DNA of 64,000 bases from Blastochloris tepida (lineage in GTDB: Bacteria > Pseudomonadota > Alphaproteobacteria > Rhizobiales > Xanthobacteraceae): positions 2,964,001 through 3,028,000 of the forward strand of contig NZ_AP018907.1 in assembly GCF_003966715.1 (NCBI RefSeq). The letters are read 5' to 3'. The notes below the pieces were generated by a model, which was not told where the DNA came from, ran no database searches, and saw only the letters and a program-made list of their open reading frames with translations. The translations under genes and the position numbers were made by a program. Shown piece after piece: positions 62,150 through 64,000 of this stretch (position 1 is the stretch's first letter; every line of letters begins with the position of its first letter).

Positions 62150-63037
62150 GTGACCGCGATCATCGCCGACATCGACCCGCCTTTCGACCTGATCGAGCCG
62201 GCCGCGCCCGCCGCGCCGGTGCTGTTCAGTTCGCCCCACAGCGGGCGCACCTACCCGCCCGATTTCCTCGCCAGCGTCCGGCTGTCGCTCGCCACGCTGC
62301 GCCGCTCCGAGGACAGCTTCGTCGACGAATTGTTCGAGGGGGCGCGGGCGCTGTCCATGCCGTTCCTGCGGGCGCATTTTCCGCGCTCCTTCATCGACCT
62401 CAACCGCGAGCCCTACGAGCTCGACCCGGCGATGTTCGACGGCCGGCTGCCGCCCTACGCCAATACCCGCTCGCTGCGGGTTGTCGGCGGGCTCGGCACC
62501 ATCGCCCGCGTGGTCGGCGATGCCGTCGAGATCTATGACCGCCGCCTGCCGGTCGAGGCGGCGCTGGCGCGCATCGACGCCTATTACATGCCCTACCACC
62601 GCACGCTGCGCCGGGTGCTCAGCCGCCTGCACCGCCGGTTCGGCATCGCCGTGCTGATCGACTGCCACTCGATGCCGTCGAGCGCGGTGTGCCGCGAGGA
62701 GCGGCCGAAGGCCGACGTAGTGATCGGCGACCGCTACGGCACGAGCTGCTCGCCGCTGATCGTCGATCTGGTGGAGGGCACGCTGCGGGCGCTGGGCTAC
62801 ACCGTGGCACGCAACAAGCCCTATGCCGGGGGCTTCATCACCGAGCACTACGGCACCCCGGCCATGGGGCTGCACGCCATTCAGATCGAGATCAACCGGG
62901 CGCTCTATCTCGACGAGGCGCAGTTCCGCCCCTCGGAGCGCTTTGCGCGCATGCGCGCCGATATCGACGTGCTGGTGGGACGGCTCGCCGAGATGCCCTA
63001 CCGCGACCTCGTCGCCTTTCCGGCGGCGGCGGAGTGA
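62150..63037 (+). CDS. hutG: N-formylglutamate amidohydrolase
   Basis: A 295-residue member of the FGase family, which hydrolyses N-formyl-L-glutamate to glutamate and formate in histidine degradation. Motifs: VLFSSPHSGRTYPPDF, LRRSEDSFVDELF, PRSFIDLNREPYELDP, AVLIDCHSMPS, and YAGGFITEHYG...AIQIEINRALYL. The His and Glu residues are metal ligands. The GTG start gives the family N-terminus; no ATG fits. The other hut genes are not in the window, and in alphaproteobacteria this gene is often found next to cpdR instead. The gene symbol follows the enzyme name. Confidence 0.85.
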   Translation: MTAIIADIDPPFDLIEPAAPAAPVLFSSPHSGRTYPPDFLASVRLSLATLRRSEDSFVDELFEGARALSMPFLRAHFPRSFIDLNREPYELDPAMFDGRLPPYANTRSLRVVGGLGTIARVVGDAVEIYDRRLPVEAALARIDAYYMPYHRTLRRVLSRLHRRFGIAVLIDCHSMPSSAVCREERPKADVVIGDRYGTSCSPLIVDLVEGTLRALGYTVARNKPYAGGFITEHYGTPAMGLHAIQIEINRALYLDEAQFRPSERFARMRADIDVLVGRLAEMPYRDLVAFPAAAE

Positions 63038-63897
63038 TCCGCCAGCCGGCGCCGCGCCCCGCGGTCTGCAAACGCCCTTCCGAGACAAGGACTTCGCGCC
63101 GGGCCGGCGCGGGAGACGCGAATCGGTCTCAGCCGCAACGTTGCACCGCACCCGCGCGACCAACCACAAATCGGCGAATGCGTGCGATATCAGGCTTGCG
63201 GTTTTCGCATACGGCGCTATCAGTTTCGTGCGAGAGTGGTTCCGCTCGGCGGTCCGCTCGAGCGGGAGGCGTGCGCACAGAACAGGCCTGCAGAGCCGCA
63301 GTGGCGTCCGCCAAAAAGAAAGAGGCCGCCCCGTAAACGGAGCGGCCCAAGTCTAGGGAGGAAACGCCCAAGGAGGGCAGCGGTATTGCGACGCGACCGC
63401 AATACCGCGCTGCAACAATATGGCTGTGCGCCGCAAAAAAGGCAATCCCCCTGACGCATTTTTATCTAAGTGTCTATAACATAATGTTTTTTATAGCGCC
63501 TGAGGCGCTGGCGCGCCGTTCGGCCGCAACGGGAGCGGTAATTCAGAACCGCACCAGCGCTCCAAGACGCCGATCCGGGCCGTTCTCCGGCCGGGCAAAC
63601 GGCTTTTCGGCCCCTCCCGAGGTCCGCACGCGGACGCAGCCCGTTTGGCGACGCAACCTGTTTGGCGACGTAACCCGTTTGGCGACGACAGACGCGCGGC
63701 AATGACGGGTGAGCGCAAACACAAGCGAGCGACAGTCCAGCGGCGTTCGCGAACCGATCGGCCGGAAACGTCTCGTACCCGGCCGCGAACGCGGACCGTT
63801 GGTTCCGGTCGCGGATTTTCGCGAAATCTCTGATTTCCCAAAAGAAAATCCGCGAGAGGCAACGGCCCCACGCGTCAGCGTCTGGGGCCGTTGGTCT
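63038..63897. other. Long intergenic region with structured elements
   Basis: About 860 bp without a supported gene. It contains an imperfect stem GGCCGCCCC...GGAGCGGCC (63323-63346), an 11-bp perfect stem GCGGTATTGCG/CGCAATACCGC (63380-63408) and AT-rich DNA at 63455-63495 (TTTTTATCTAAGTGTC, ATAATGTTTTTTATAG) that looks like a promoter. It also contains repeated GTTTGGCGACG units near 63645-63690. A non-coding RNA is possible. Confidence 0.5.
63862..63893 (-). terminator. Hairpin terminator
   Basis: The stem AACGGCCCC/GGGGCCGTT encloses the loop ACGCGTCAGCGTCT, placed just downstream of the minus-strand gene at 63898. In that orientation it is followed by GGATTTTCTTTT. It closely resembles the terminator at 8705-8732. 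Confidence 0.65.
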
Positions 63898-64000
63898 CAG
63901 TCCTTGCGCACGATCGGCTTGTCCGAGCCCGGGAAATAGCCCTTGGTCTCGGGCGGCGGCACCGTCGGCGGCGGCTGGGTGATGAGCGCGAGCACCGGAT
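63898..64000 (-). CDS. 3' end of an unknown gene
   Basis: Only the last ~33 codons are in the window, reading a Pro-rich stretch (QPPPTVPPPETKGYFPGS) and ending KPIVRKD. It is followed at once by a good hairpin terminator, which supports a real gene end. The family cannot be judged. Confidence 0.55.

Overview
This window is a GC-rich, densely coding chromosomal segment of an alphaproteobacterium, probably in the Hyphomicrobiales. The best taxonomic clues are the cpdR / N-formylglutamate amidohydrolase pair, many palindromic intergenic repeats, and a near-complete menaquinone gene cluster (menF-D-H-B-C-E). Menaquinone synthesis is rare in Alphaproteobacteria. Blastochloris, whose reaction centre uses menaquinone at QA, fits well together with the flavodoxin, ModE and NifX-type genes that point to a diazotroph. 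The genus is an inference.

Layout. 0-5.3 kb: end of an AraC-type regulator, then a cysP-T-W-A sulfate ABC transporter operon and a convergent DUF2478 gene. 5.4-12.4 kb: a redox/metal region with flavodoxin overlapping DUF2023, a DUF3365 haem-type protein, two DUF2892 membrane proteins, an AhpD-like protein, DUF134 overlapping a solitary Rieske protein, a NifX-like protein and ModE. 12.6-15.7 kb: a small lipoprotein and a class A penicillin-binding protein. 15.9-19.6 kb: a less GC-rich minus-strand operon (GT-C-like membrane glycosyltransferase, UbiA-type phosphoribosyltransferase, HAD phosphatase, GtrA) that looks like a lipid-linked pentose/surface glycan pathway. 20.1-23.1 kb: a MacAB-like ABC exporter. 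23.2-29.0 kb: a ChaN-like protein, an IS110-family element, an NAD(P)-binding protein and a TonB-dependent receptor. 29.0-36.3 kb: polysaccharide genes (UDP-glucuronate epimerase, WecA-like transferase, second epimerase, O-antigen ligase, UDP-sugar dehydrogenase, GT4). 36.5-44.2 kb: the menaquinone operon, split between menB and menC by repeats. 44.5-50.0 kb: tRNA-Thr, a second NifX-like gene, a degenerate REC-EAL protein, a PhnA-like protein and a large secreted GH114-RTX protein.

50.26-61.46 kb is an integrated genomic island bounded by perfect 164-bp direct repeats, each holding a complete tRNA-Val(GAC). It carries a tyrosine integrase next to the right repeat, a serine resolvase, decayed BRO-N antirepressor copies at both ends, and three unusual cargo genes: a DUF262-Schlafen/AlbA_2 fusion, an SF2-type ATPase and a PD-(D/E)XK nuclease-like protein. 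This is the best candidate for an undescribed system, probably anti-phage defence. Beyond the island are cpdR, N-formylglutamate amidohydrolase, a long repeat-rich non-coding stretch and the 3' end of an unknown gene.

Intergenic DNA is unusually rich in interspersed palindromes: a 122-138-bp double-hairpin family with three full copies and one half copy, a composite REP-like family, and a ~105-bp element in two inverted copies. These help explain several of the longer gaps.
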